The notes under the pieces were generated by a model that was not told the DNA's origin, searched no databases, and worked only from the letters and a program-made list of their open reading frames with translations. Below are positions 8,558 to 16,582 of a DNA stretch of 45,416 bases, piece by piece (position 1 is the stretch's first letter; each line of letters opens with the position of its first letter). The translations under genes were made by a program, and so were the position numbers. Where the stretch lies: NCBI GenBank assembly GCA_964453435.1, contig CAYVQZ010000048.1:1-45416 (forward strand). Reading direction: 5' to 3'. Origin of the DNA: CAYVQZ01 sp964453435. GTDB lineage: Bacteria; Abyssobacteria; SURF-5.

Positions 8558-9937
8558 TCAAATCCCCAACAATAATTTTGCGGTGCCGAAATAGATCAGC
8601 AAGCCCGTTATATCGACGGCGGTCGTGAGCGCCGGACTGGCAACCACGGCCGGGTCCAATTTTGCTTTCGAAGCCAGCAGGGGCAAAATTGCGCCGATAA
8701 GGGTCGAAGATATCACCTGCAAACCGAGAGAAAGTCCCACGACGGCGCCGATTTCGACCAAAGGGTACCCGCCCGTAGCGTGATGTTCCGTCGAGGAGAA
8801 AATAATGCGGACCAGTGCGACAATCACCAGACAGACGCTGAGCAGGATGCTTACCCTGAGTTCTTTCCACATCACACGCATGATATCGTTCGTCCGTATT
8901 TGGCGCAGCGCAAGTGCTCGAATCACCATGGTGGCTGCTTGTGAGCCCGTGTTGCCGCCCGTCGCCACGAGCATTGGCATGAAGAATGCCAAAATAAGCA
9001 TCGAACCGAGCGTATCCGCAAACGATTCAAAGATGAAGCCGGTAACGAAACTGAGAGCGGCGAGGGTAATCACCCAAATGGCCCGCCTGCGAAAATGTAC
9101 GACCGCCGGGATCGACAGATAATCCTCATCCTGGACGGGTCCCGCGATGCCCATGATTCTCTCGAGGTCTTCTGTCTGTTCTTCACGCAGGATGTCGAAC
9201 GCGTCGTCGTGCGTGACAATGCCGACCAGGGCGCCGCCGCCGTTGACGACCGGTATCGCCAAGAGGTCGTATTTCTCGATTTTGCGCGCTACCTCCTCCT
9301 GGTCCTCATCCACGCGCGCCAAGATGACTTCGGGATGCATGACGTCTTTGACACGCTGGTACGAACGCGCAAGTATCAAATCCTTCAACGAAACGAATCC
9401 GGCAAGCCTCCGGTTCTCGTCGAGCACGTAGGCGTAATAAATCGTTTCCTTGTCGGGCGCCTCGAGACGAAGCTTTCGGATTGCCTCTTCGATGGTCAGG
9501 TCTGGTGAAAGCGTGGCGTAGTCCGATGTCATCACGGCGCCCGCCGTCCCCTCCGGATACGACGACAGCTTCCGGATGTCTTCGCGTTCCGCCTGCGCAA
9601 TGGCGGGCATGAGCAATTGAATGTCCGCCTCGGGCATCTTCTTCAAAAGGTCAACGCGTTCGTCATGCGACATATGGGAGATCAAATCGGCGAGTTCGGA
9701 CCGGGGCATGACCGAGGCCAGTGAGAGCTGAACATCGACGTCGAAGTACCCGAAAATCATGGCCTTCGTGCGCGGGTCGGCATACACCAGGATTTTCCGG
9801 ATTTCATCGGCTGACAAGCCGCTGAGAAACTCGGCGATGGTCGCGGGATGGTTCGATTCACAGAACTCTCGCAGGTCCTGTTCGCTGCCTTCGGCAAGGA
9901 GTTCGCGTAACTCGGGAACGAGTAGAAGGTTTTTCAT
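8558..9937 (-). CDS. mgtE: Magnesium transporter MgtE
   Basis: A 459-aa MgtE-type Mg2+ channel. The N-terminal acidic alpha-superhelical domain (about 1-130) includes LISHMSHDERVDLLKKMPEAD. A pair of CBS domains (about 135-260) contains the phrases IYYAYVLDENRRLAGFVSLK and IPVVNGGGALVGIVTHDD. The five-helix pore domain (about 285-459) carries the family motif ATGGNTGSQAATMVIRALAL. Length is normal. In known MgtE proteins the N and CBS domains bind Mg2+ and close the pore when cytoplasmic Mg2+ is high. The ATG at 9937 follows GGAGGGGAG, part of which lies in a hairpin of the leader, suggesting an extra layer of translational control. Confidence 0.96.
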   Translation of the reverse strand: MKNLLLVPELRELLAEGSEQDLREFCESNHPATIAEFLSGLSADEIRKILVYADPRTKAMIFGYFDVDVQLSLASVMPRSELADLISHMSHDERVDLLKKMPEADIQLLMPAIAQAEREDIRKLSSYPEGTAGAVMTSDYATLSPDLTIEEAIRKLRLEAPDKETIYYAYVLDENRRLAGFVSLKDLILARSYQRVKDVMHPEVILARVDEDQEEVARKIEKYDLLAIPVVNGGGALVGIVTHDDAFDILREEQTEDLERIMGIAGPVQDEDYLSIPAVVHFRRRAIWVITLAALSFVTGFIFESFADTLGSMLILAFFMPMLVATGGNTGSQAATMVIRALALRQIRTNDIMRVMWKELRVSILLSVCLVIVALVRIIFSSTEHHATGGYPLVEIGAVVGLSLGLQVISSTLIGAILPLLASKAKLDPAVVASPALTTAVDITGLLIYFGTAKLLLGI

Positions 9938-10090
9938 TGCTCCCCTCCGGCTGGACCGACGCGACGGCAGCCGGAGGCGCCGAGCGACGCTCAGGCCAAT
10001 AAAGCCTGGCGCGTTCTCACCGGGGGGGCCACCGTAGCGGGAACGGGTCCGAAGTGTGGCGACTCTCTGTTAGGCAACGGTCTTTCGACA
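9938..10090 (-). promoter_or_regulatory. Structured 5' leader of mgtE with Shine-Dalgarno-sequestering hairpin
   Basis: Read on the minus strand, the leader can form several stems. GGCAA/TTGCC closes a GUGUCGAAAGAC hairpin (around 10070-10105). GCCAC/GTGGC forms another (around 10028-10062), and CAGGC/GCCTG (9992-10008) a third. Finally CCTCCGGCT (9969-9977) pairs in a perfect 9-bp stem with AGCCGGAGG (9944-9952), with a 16-nt loop. The last arm contains the 5' part of the Shine-Dalgarno GGAGGGGAG just before the ATG. I do not recognise the conserved M-box (ykoK) sequence, so the structure is either an unrecognised Mg2+-responsive leader or a fortuitous GC-rich fold. Confidence 0.4.
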
Positions 10091-10204
10091 CATTGCCTGC
10101 TACTACTACCAGCTTCTTCCATTTCCTTGCACCGCAAAGTTACGGGATGCATTCAAGAACCCTTGTGAGCGGCCTACGCTTGCAGCATAGACACCGCGGA
10201 AATT

Positions 10205-10546
10205 TCAACACAACCGCAAAACGACTATGCTAATTATAGCGAACTCGGCTCGTTGCGTCAAGCGGACGCCGAAGATGCGTTTGGCCCCCGTAAGGAGCAC
10301 GCTCGCCATGACCCGCAGCCTCAAGCGGGTGTCCAGCGCCGCCGCGACAAAATAGGTTGCGGCCAGCACAAGCGGCATGAGATTCCGAAGGCTCTCATAC
10401 GTGAGCAGGCGCACATTCTCCAGACCGTAACACTGCTTGATGAACCGAATGGTTTCCTCGATGGACCAGCGCCGAATGTAGCTGTTAAGCGCCCGCACAA
10501 GCACCTTCCGACTCCTCCTCAACGGCTCGGTGGTGAGCGCCAGGAT
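10205..10546 (-). pseudogene. C-terminal remnant of an IS4-type DDE transposase
   Basis: About 113 codons are open, from a stop at 10549 to a stop at 10205. The product resembles the C-terminal end of IS4-like transposases: LRRSRKVLVRALNSYIRRW followed by SIEETIRFIKQCYGLENVRL. The Y-(x)2-RW-x-IE-E segment carries the catalytic Glu region, and an NLMPLVLAATYF helix follows. The N-terminal two thirds with the two catalytic aspartates are absent, and there is no proper start codon. No terminal inverted repeats or target duplications are evident, so this is a decayed insertion-sequence fossil beside other repeats. Confidence 0.75.
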
Positions 10547-10609
10547 TCAGCGCAGGTATTTGGATTAGTCGCGCAGATGTGTGTTGCTGTCTATCAGAAC
10601 TGTGAATTT

Positions 10610-10700
10610 GGACTGTCCCACATTTAAGGGATATCTTTTTCTTCGCTGAGCGTATCACGCGCCTCGCGTGACAAAGGCGGGATAGAATCGGGACTGTCCC
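10610..10700 (+). repeat. GGGACTGTCCC-bounded element, copy 2
   Basis: GGACTGTCCCACATTTAAGG starts it and TAGAATCGGGACTGTCCC (10683-10700) ends it. The 18-nt right end is identical to that at 8221-8238. It lies between the transposase fossil and the broken dehydrogenase gene. The following stretch (about 10720-10770) contains tandem-like GTTCATCGGCGTTCATCTGC. Confidence 0.55.
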
Positions 10701-10894
10701 TGAAACCAAGTTTGGTTGCGGCTATGCCGCGCTGTGTTCATCGGCGTTCATCTGCGGCTGAAATGGCAATCTTCGGCTTTCATGCTTCGGGCGCAGCGCC
10801 GTGCGCTCCTGCGAAAGACAGCAATTTGGGGCGTCTTGCAATGCTGCATTTTTGGCTGAGTTGTGATAGATGGTCTGAACAGGACAGTAGTTTT

Positions 10895-11223
10895 TTTCTC
10901 CAATCCTCACCGCCTCCTTCGCCGATGCCGACATTATTGTGGAGGACGTCGATTCTGCCATAGGTGCGGACGCACTCGTCTGCCATGCGTCTGCAATTGT
11001 CCGATTTTGTTATATCGGCCTGGAACGCGAACGACTCGCCTCCCTCTTCATCGATCATTTTCTTTGTTTCCTCGGCCGAGTCCAACCGATAGTCCACGAG
11101 CATCACCCTGGCGCCTTCGCGGGCAAAAAGAATCGCTGTCGCTCTGCCGTTTCCCATTCCTTCGCCGGGCGTTGAGCCCGCCCCGACAACGATTGCGACT
11201 TTGCCTCTCAAACGCTGACACAT
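10895..11223 (-). pseudogene. Truncated short-chain dehydrogenase/reductase (SDR)
   Basis: The first 110 or so residues of a classical SDR are intact from the ATG at 11223 (MCQRLRGKVAIVVGAG). The Rossmann glycine motif GAGSTPGEGMG, the D-rich VDYR strand end, the ADITK segment and the NNVGIGEGG segment are all present. Homology stops near position 10900, before the catalytic Ser and YxxxK motifs. The reading frame then runs about 38 codons into unrelated sequence to a stop at 10780. The enzyme cannot be active. The break coincides with the repeat and transposase debris at 10.2-10.8 kb, suggesting insertion or deletion at that point. Confidence 0.8.
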
Positions 11224-11344
11224 GCTCCGTCTCCTTTCAAGCAAGCCGGCTGCTCAGGCCCCTCGCCAATGCGAGCAAGCGGCAGCCTCTCTTCGCAATG
11301 TGATGTGTAATGTGGTACGCCAAAACCAAAATAACCCAAGTCCT

Positions 11345-12346
11345 TCACTGTCGCAGGCTGATAGCCGGACCTTTCTTCCCCACAATCTCATCAAAAAGGT
11401 CCACCATGTTTCTCTCGTACCATGTGTTCAATCTGAAACTCTCTATGAAGCCATTATGTCCACCGCGCCGATGAATCAGAAGCGTTGTCAGATGATTCAG
11501 TTCGAGACGACGAAAATCATCGGCCGGAATGATGGGGTCGTCTTCGGCGGTAATAATGGTGGTTGGAACGGCTATGGCCATGAGCGCGTCGTTTTTGATT
11601 GAATACGCTTCGAAGTATTCCCGCGCGCTTTCATAGGGGCTGTATTGTCTTATCAGTTCCTCGGTCATGTCGCGTATCGTATTGTGCTTGAGTATACCTC
11701 CGAAGTCGTATTTTTCAGGGAAAAAGGACTGCTTCTTAAACAGGGATTTCCGCCATTTCTTCAAGAAATAGGCGCGTATGATTCTGTTGCCGTCAACGGC
11801 ATCCGTTGTTGTGTCGGGGTCAAGGAGGGGGCTGACGCTGATGATGTGCTTCAGATTTTCAATAGGGCTTGTCGCGCACTGCCGGGCGATACGCAGAGCG
11901 AAATTTCCGCCGAGGGAAAAGCCGGCGAGAAAAACCGAAAGTTCTTTTTTAATGGATGCCGCCTGGCTGACGCACTCGAACACTTCATCCAACAGAGTTG
12001 CGTAGAAAGGTTTCTCATTGAGGTGGTGGCTGTCGCCATGGTCGCGGTAATTGAGTCTGAAAACGCTGTAGCCGTTTTGATACAGGTATTTGCCGGTGGC
12101 GATGATGTACGCGGAGCCCGAATCTCCGAGCCAGCCGTTTAGAAGAACCACGAGCCCTCTGGCCTTGGGATGGGCGGAATAGTGGCCGATGAGGCGAACA
12201 TGGCCGCTCGTTTCAAGTATCATTTCCCGAGCGGCTGACAGCATCGGGTTCTTCCCCAGCTTGCGCAACTTGCTACCGCCCAGAGCAGTCTGGAGGAAGG
12301 GATGCTTTAGTGCAGGTGTCGGATGAAACTCTGGGGTTGTTGACAT
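11345..12346 (-). CDS. Alpha/beta hydrolase of the YheT type
   Basis: A 333-aa cytoplasmic alpha/beta-fold hydrolase related to the YheT/COG0429 group. The oxyanion segment is LLNGWLGDSGS (69-79). The nucleophile elbow is GFSLGG with S144. The acid lies in AEDDPIIP (D269 or D270), and the histidine is H297 in RRGGHNGFI. All three triad elements are in the expected order and spacing. The substrate is unknown; relatives are predicted esterases. The Shine-Dalgarno before the ATG at 12346 is weak. It lies downstream of the pilin operon on the same strand, but a gap of about 370 nt makes co-transcription doubtful. Confidence 0.85.
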   Translation of the reverse strand: MSTTPEFHPTPALKHPFLQTALGGSKLRKLGKNPMLSAAREMILETSGHVRLIGHYSAHPKARGLVVLLNGWLGDSGSAYIIATGKYLYQNGYSVFRLNYRDHGDSHHLNEKPFYATLLDEVFECVSQAASIKKELSVFLAGFSLGGNFALRIARQCATSPIENLKHIISVSPLLDPDTTTDAVDGNRIIRAYFLKKWRKSLFKKQSFFPEKYDFGGILKHNTIRDMTEELIRQYSPYESAREYFEAYSIKNDALMAIAVPTTIITAEDDPIIPADDFRRLELNHLTTLLIHRRGGHNGFIESFRLNTWYERNMVDLFDEIVGKKGPAISLRQ

Positions 12347-12369
12347 ACAGCGGTTTCAAAAAAAAGGCT

Positions 12370-12558
12370 TTAACCTGCTCGCCTCGACACTACGAGTTCA
12401 TGAGTTGGTTCCAAAACCATTGAAATTCCCGGTTTCGCTCCCGCCGCATCGGCCTTGTTGAGTTCAATCTTCGTTCCGGCGGTGGGTACGCCGTCAATGG
12501 CGAAATCTCCCTTGACCCCGACATGATTTTCCAGCGCGGGAACGTCGGCTTCAAGCAT
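12370..12558 (-). CDS. Small hypothetical ORF, possibly a fragment
   Basis: A 62-codon frame from the ATG at 12558, beginning MLEADVPALENHVGVKGDF. The frame stays open for another 16 codons upstream (to a stop near 12606), reading like continuing protein (ATFRIHNSNLGW), but no start codon or ribosome-binding site is evident there. The composition is plausible for protein and the frame lies between the pilin operon and the hydrolase. I recognise no family. It could be a small gene with an unusual start, the tail of a decayed gene, or chance. Confidence 0.25.
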   Translation of the reverse strand: MLEADVPALENHVGVKGDFAIDGVPTAGTKIELNKADAAGAKPGISMVLEPTHELVVSRRAG

Positions 12559-12718
12559 CCAGCCGAGGTTGCTGTTGTGGATGCGAAATGTTGCGTTCGC
12601 AGACCGTTAGATTATATCAAAAACAAGTGCGCCGGGATGTCAACAGATGGAATAAAGCCGTGAATTCTGTTCTCTGACGGGGCTGGTTGGCTTCGAGGGC
12701 AGGGGTGGATGTGCGCCG

Positions 12719-13225
12719 TCAATTTCTCGCGGCCACACTCGATTGAACGGCGAGCCGAGTCTCGGCGCGGCCGGCTCCTTTATGAAATGAAGCGCTTATG
12801 TTGACGAGGCCGGTCCCTGTGACGGAGAACTGAAGCGATTCTGCGTAGCCCGCGATCGTGCTTTGAGTTCCATTGACCGTCTGGGCAATCTGTCCCCACA
12901 CGGGATCCGTCGGCGCAAGGGGAATCAATTCGTAGCGCACATTGCTTCCGTCTGAACTATCCACGAAATCAATGGCGGAATTTCCGTTGCTGAGTGCGAT
13001 GGAGGCTGCCGTGGCGCGCCTGATTCTTTCGGTCATTATCTCCATCGCTCGTTCCGACTGCTGTTTGATGGTCACCACGTTGCTGTCGAGTGCAAACGCC
13101 ACGGAGCTGTTCAGCCAGAACTTCAATACGACGAGGGAGATTAGGACGGTGATTACCAGGGCAACCGCAAGTTCGATAAGGGTGAAACCGCCTGCGTTCC
13201 TCTTTTCAAATCGTTCTGTAATCAT
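12719..13225 (-). CDS. Prepilin-type protein, PilW-like minor pilin
   Basis: A 168-aa type IV pilin-like protein. The class III leader MITERFEKRNAGG is cut by prepilin peptidase before FTLIELAVAL. The mature protein starts with Phe and has the conserved Glu at +5. A hydrophobic alpha-1 helix runs to about residue 35, followed by a globular domain without recognisable function. Position and size match PilW or GspJ-type minor pilins that prime pilus assembly. It is the last clear gene of the minor-pilin operon, starting 15 nt after the previous stop. Confidence 0.85.
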   Translation of the reverse strand: MITERFEKRNAGGFTLIELAVALVITVLISLVVLKFWLNSSVAFALDSNVVTIKQQSERAMEIMTERIRRATAASIALSNGNSAIDFVDSSDGSNVRYELIPLAPTDPVWGQIAQTVNGTQSTIAGYAESLQFSVTGTGLVNISASFHKGAGRAETRLAVQSSVAARN

Positions 13226-13240
13226 ACGCCTTTCTCGCGG

Positions 13241-13822
13241 TTACGGCAGCGCTATGTAAGTGCATACCTCCTGCACGGGTGATGCATACCTCCGGGGAAC
13301 TGCGCCGCCCGGGTTTCTGTGTTTTCGCATGTCAACCCTCGGCTGGGCCGGGTTCTGCTGGTTTGCATAGTATATGCGAACCGTGAGCTGCTTCAGCAGA
13401 CCGGTTTGTCCTCCAACCGGTATGTCATCAATTAGAAGCTGGTAGACATAAAGATTCTTGCTCCCCATGCCATAGTCGGCGACTCCGTCGCCGTTGAAAT
13501 CGTTTGAGAGCCGGTCGCCGGGCGGTTCGGCGGGAATCGCGGGACGCACGCCCGGAATCGCCGGCTGAGCCGGAATGGCGCCCGGATGATTGTTCGCAAT
13601 CAGCGCGTTAAAGTTCGCCGTTCCCTGGGCCGCGAAGTCAATGATTCGCTCTATCACCATCTGCGCAAGTTTCTCGGCGACGTGTTTTTCCTGGTTATAC
13701 GTGTCTGCCCGGATGGATGTGACGAGCATGCTCGCGATGCCGACCGTGAGGAGCATCAGTATGGCGATGGACACCATTATCTCCAGCAGGGTTAACCCTC
13801 GATTGTTGGGCGTCATTCTCAT
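13241..13822 (-). CDS. Prepilin-type protein, PilV-like minor pilin
   Basis: A 193-aa pilin-like protein. The ATG at 13822 is preferred over one five codons upstream because GAGG lies 9 nt before it, inside the end of the preceding gene. The leader MRMTPNNRG is followed by LTLLEIMVSI, a prepilin peptidase site with Glu at +5. The first 30 mature residues are the hydrophobic assembly helix. The globular part has a proline-rich segment around residues 80-105 (repeated AIPA/AIPG units) and an FNGDGVADYG motif that resembles a calcium-binding loop. It starts within 12 nt of the upstream stop, so translation is probably coupled. Confidence 0.85.
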   Translation of the reverse strand: MRMTPNNRGLTLLEIMVSIAILMLLTVGIASMLVTSIRADTYNQEKHVAEKLAQMVIERIIDFAAQGTANFNALIANNHPGAIPAQPAIPGVRPAIPAEPPGDRLSNDFNGDGVADYGMGSKNLYVYQLLIDDIPVGGQTGLLKQLTVRIYYANQQNPAQPRVDMRKHRNPGGAVPRRYASPVQEVCTYIALP

Positions 13823-13833
13823 CGGGAATTTCC

Positions 13834-14238
13834 TCAAAAGATAATGACCGCGCCCGGAGGCAGTTGTTCCGCCATTTCCTTGAAAAGCCGCTTCTGTTCG
13901 GCGGTTATATTTTCTGCGGAAACACTCTCTGCGTTCGCGTCCCTCGAGAGCGCGTGTTCTTCGGTTCCGGCCGACCAGTTCTCGACATTGCCGACAGCCT
14001 CATCCTGAACTGTGTGCGAGGGTCTGTCCAAATTCACTGCGAGTGGTTCTCCGTTTATCTGCGGTGTTTCAGACGCATTCGGGCTTTTCAGGGCCAGAAA
14101 GACCACACAGAGAATGAATGTGCCGACAGCCAGACCGAGGAGCTTCAGGTTGCCGTACCGGCCCGAACGAATCTTCTGATTGAACGATGACCAGAAGCCT
14201 GCTTTCTTTGCCTTTGCTCGTGAAGCCTGCAATATCAT
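13834..14238 (-). CDS. Single-pass membrane protein in the minor-pilin operon
   Basis: A 134-aa protein with a basic N-terminal 30 residues, one hydrophobic segment (about 32-50, LKLLGLAVGTFILCVVFLAL) and an acidic extracytoplasmic tail ending PPGAVIIF. No prepilin cleavage motif is present. I do not recognise a family. Its place between PilX-like and PilV-like genes, 4 nt after the first and overlapping the signals of the second, implies a role in pilus assembly or regulation, perhaps like small accessory inner-membrane proteins. GGAG lies very close to the ATG at 14238; an in-frame TTG two codons on has better spacing. Confidence 0.7.
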   Translation of the reverse strand: MILQASRAKAKKAGFWSSFNQKIRSGRYGNLKLLGLAVGTFILCVVFLALKSPNASETPQINGEPLAVNLDRPSHTVQDEAVGNVENWSAGTEEHALSRDANAESVSAENITAEQKRLFKEMAEQLPPGAVIIF

Positions 14239-14242
14239 TCTC

Positions 14243-15982
14243 CTAAGAAAAATTCGGGTTTAAGTCGGGCTCGGATGAAGGCATTTGGAACGCCTCCGAA
14301 TGCCCCGGCACAAACTGCCTCTGAGCCGTCCATGCAATCTGGTTTATGTTTGACGTCGCCGGCATAAAAATGCTCGTGGTCGGGAAATAGGGAGGCGCGA
14401 GACCGCCGTTCAGTCGCTGGTCATAAACAAAATTTCTCGCATATCCCGACTTGTGGCCGCTTTGGCCAAACGTTCCGAATGCGCCGTAATAACTCGATAT
14501 CACGCCGCCCAGTATCGTGGCCGTGCCGCGGGGGTCTCCGTATTGATAATCGTCTACCTGGACGACACCGGTTAGGTCAGATGTCATCAATGTGCTGTCG
14601 ATGCGAATGTCATCGGGCGCGGCCGTGCCAATCCTTATGTCCCCGTCCGGCGTAAAAATTCCAAACACGTTTTTGGCATCGGCCTCGATAAGCGGGTCAT
14701 CCTCGTAGACGACATCGCGTGTGACAACCACGTCTCCTTCCGCGATGAGCGTCATTGCCGTGTCCGATTCGATTGCAGGCGGCACAATCTCGCCTGCTCT
14801 GTCCGGTCCGCCGAACGAACCCACTTCGCCCGCAACGTACAGCGCTCCGTTCGGCACGCCTTGATATGCAACCGAATTGACAATCGTCTGATTGTTCGCC
14901 CGGTCAATGACAATACCCGAACTCGCGCCGTTTGAATGCGTAACCTGGACGCATTGCCGGTCGCTGCCGTCCACATAAAGCAGCAAGTCATCAACGTCTC
15001 CCTGCACGTATATGCCGCCGGTGACCGATGTCCCATCGTTTGGAACGTATATGTCGTCCGGGGGAGGTGTCGTATCCGCCGGAAGCCCAAGGCTGCTGCG
15101 GAGCTCGGAATTGTCCGAGGCGGGGCCGCCGGCTGCGGCCTCCCGCTGGTCAAATGCATTCGGGGGAAGCGTTATCGGGTCGGCTCCGCGTTCAAATCCG
15201 TCGCCGAACATGGGAGTGTCACGCGGCGCGTTATGGTCCGCCTCCAGAAGCTTCGGATTCCCTCCATTGTAGTAATATGCGGCATCGGACACACTTGATA
15301 CTTTCCCGTTGGAAAATGTGGGTGAAAACGCAAAGGCAAATCTTCCGTTCGTATGCACGCGACCGGTAAAGTTCGTATTCGATGTGAACCATACGCGCGT
15401 GCCGTCTGTCATCGTATGCGTTCCGGTAAAAAGAGAATAGTTGGCGAAACTCTGCCTGTCCACCTGGATTTGAAAGTTGCCGCTCGAAATTACCGTGACC
15501 AACCGGTCGGCATCATCCGGATTCGTGCCCTGCGATGTGATGGTGTACTGAAAGTTGTAAACCTGCCGCAGCGCGTCAATCTGCGAGTTCACATACTGAA
15601 TTGTCGCCTGAACCGTGTCGAATGCGCTGCCGTCCGGAAGGCGAACCCCCGGCAGGCTTACCTGATTCGAGAAGAAATTGGCCGGATTGGTCAAGATCGG
15701 GCCCGTGCCAGACCACATGGCCTGGAATGCCGAAAATCTCGACAGCGCGTCTCTCCGGATGGCAGCCTTCATTGCTTGTTCTCCCGCCTGCGCCGCATAG
15801 AACGACTTGAAATTCTCGGCCTTCATGCGGGTAGATTGGGTGTCCTGGACCGTCCTCGTCGCAGCGACGGTCACGAACACGGCGGCCACCGCAAATATCA
15901 TGGCGACGGACACGAGCAGTATGCCGCGCTCGTCGCCGACCGTTTTTCGAAACAATTTTTGCATGAGCCTCTCGAAAAACAT
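14243..15982 (-). CDS. PilX-like pilus assembly protein with large extracellular domain
   Basis: A 579-aa protein from the ATG at 15982, with GGAGGG 8 nt upstream. The N-terminus FRKTVGDERGILLVSVAMIF is a pilin-like membrane helix of the PilX group (ERGxxLVxVxxI), but the E+5 typical of pilins is absent. The long exterior domain is rich in Gly/Asp/Asn/Ser. It includes GGIYVQGDVDDLLLYVDG, ALYVAGEVGSFGGPDRAGEI and a C-terminal YGDPRGTATILGGVISSYYG segment. These repeated strand-turn patterns resemble the DUF4900-type domains found in similar proteins. It is the first gene of the operon and follows a sigma-54-like promoter. A role as an adhesive or priming minor pilin is inferred. Confidence 0.78.
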   Translation of the reverse strand: MFFERLMQKLFRKTVGDERGILLVSVAMIFAVAAVFVTVAATRTVQDTQSTRMKAENFKSFYAAQAGEQAMKAAIRRDALSRFSAFQAMWSGTGPILTNPANFFSNQVSLPGVRLPDGSAFDTVQATIQYVNSQIDALRQVYNFQYTITSQGTNPDDADRLVTVISSGNFQIQVDRQSFANYSLFTGTHTMTDGTRVWFTSNTNFTGRVHTNGRFAFAFSPTFSNGKVSSVSDAAYYYNGGNPKLLEADHNAPRDTPMFGDGFERGADPITLPPNAFDQREAAAGGPASDNSELRSSLGLPADTTPPPDDIYVPNDGTSVTGGIYVQGDVDDLLLYVDGSDRQCVQVTHSNGASSGIVIDRANNQTIVNSVAYQGVPNGALYVAGEVGSFGGPDRAGEIVPPAIESDTAMTLIAEGDVVVTRDVVYEDDPLIEADAKNVFGIFTPDGDIRIGTAAPDDIRIDSTLMTSDLTGVVQVDDYQYGDPRGTATILGGVISSYYGAFGTFGQSGHKSGYARNFVYDQRLNGGLAPPYFPTTSIFMPATSNINQIAWTAQRQFVPGHSEAFQMPSSEPDLNPNFS

Positions 15983-16035
15983 AAATGTAGCCCTCCGACA
16001 GAAGGTATATAAAACGCTACGATTGCTTGCTGAGC

Positions 16036-16056
16036 GAAGCAAAAACTATGCCGAAA
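16036..16056 (-). promoter_or_regulatory. Sigma-54-type promoter for the minor-pilin operon
   Basis: On the minus strand CGGCAT-AGTTT-TTGCT shows the -24 GG and -12 GC separated by exactly 10 nt, as RpoN promoters require (consensus TGGCAC-N5-TTGCA). It lies about 55 nt upstream of the PilX-like start codon. Pilin genes are often RpoN/PilR-controlled, which supports the call. No activator gene is in the window. Confidence 0.5.
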
Positions 16057-16582
16057 GATGAATATTCGCTGAAAGACTAAGATAAGTGTATAGATAAATT
16101 TACTGATTTAACCCTGTTAGGAGAAGATGAAATGTGCGGCCTTCCTATCGCATGTTTGTTTCAAAATCGAAATAGCAAACAAAAGTTGGTAATCCGTGTT
16201 TCCCAACCTATTTGTAGGTCTATTGTTGGCAATAGCTTAAATGTTTTTGTCGCCGCCGCGCGAGGGAAGCCAAAAATCACGATAATGTAATTCGGGCGCT
16301 TGCAGTGGGCGTTCCGGGTCTTGATCGCGGGAACAGGAATTTCAGGGGCCCGGTTTGCCGGGGTTCTTGGTGTCAGCAACAACCAGCGTAACCCGCCGAT
16401 TCTCCGACCAGTTCATTCACGCAAATTGTTATCATTGGGACCATTTGTGTCGCCTGTTCATGGACCATTTCCCCCCGCGCACGGAAAAAGGACCAGAGTA
16501 GGCAAACACGAAAACGGAGAAGTGTTGGCGTATCAAGGAATGGAAAAACCCTGGAAGTTAGTCACCGAAAGTTGTGGGCGGC
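16057..16582. other. AT-richer intergenic region, no gene
   Basis: About 525 nt between the pilin promoter and the end of the orphan ABC ATPase gene. It is locally AT-richer (especially 16075-16260) than the rest of the window. The short frames here have no motifs or ribosome-binding sites. A permease gene would normally follow the ATPase at this place, but I see no membrane-protein remnant. Confidence 0.5.

Noticed and set aside
9938..10110. M-box (ykoK) Mg2+ riboswitch upstream of mgtE
   Set aside because: Only a generic GUCGAAAGAC hairpin is shared; the conserved 5' GUUAGGUGAGGC and 3' GUGCUAAA blocks are not seen. Kept only as an unassigned structured leader.
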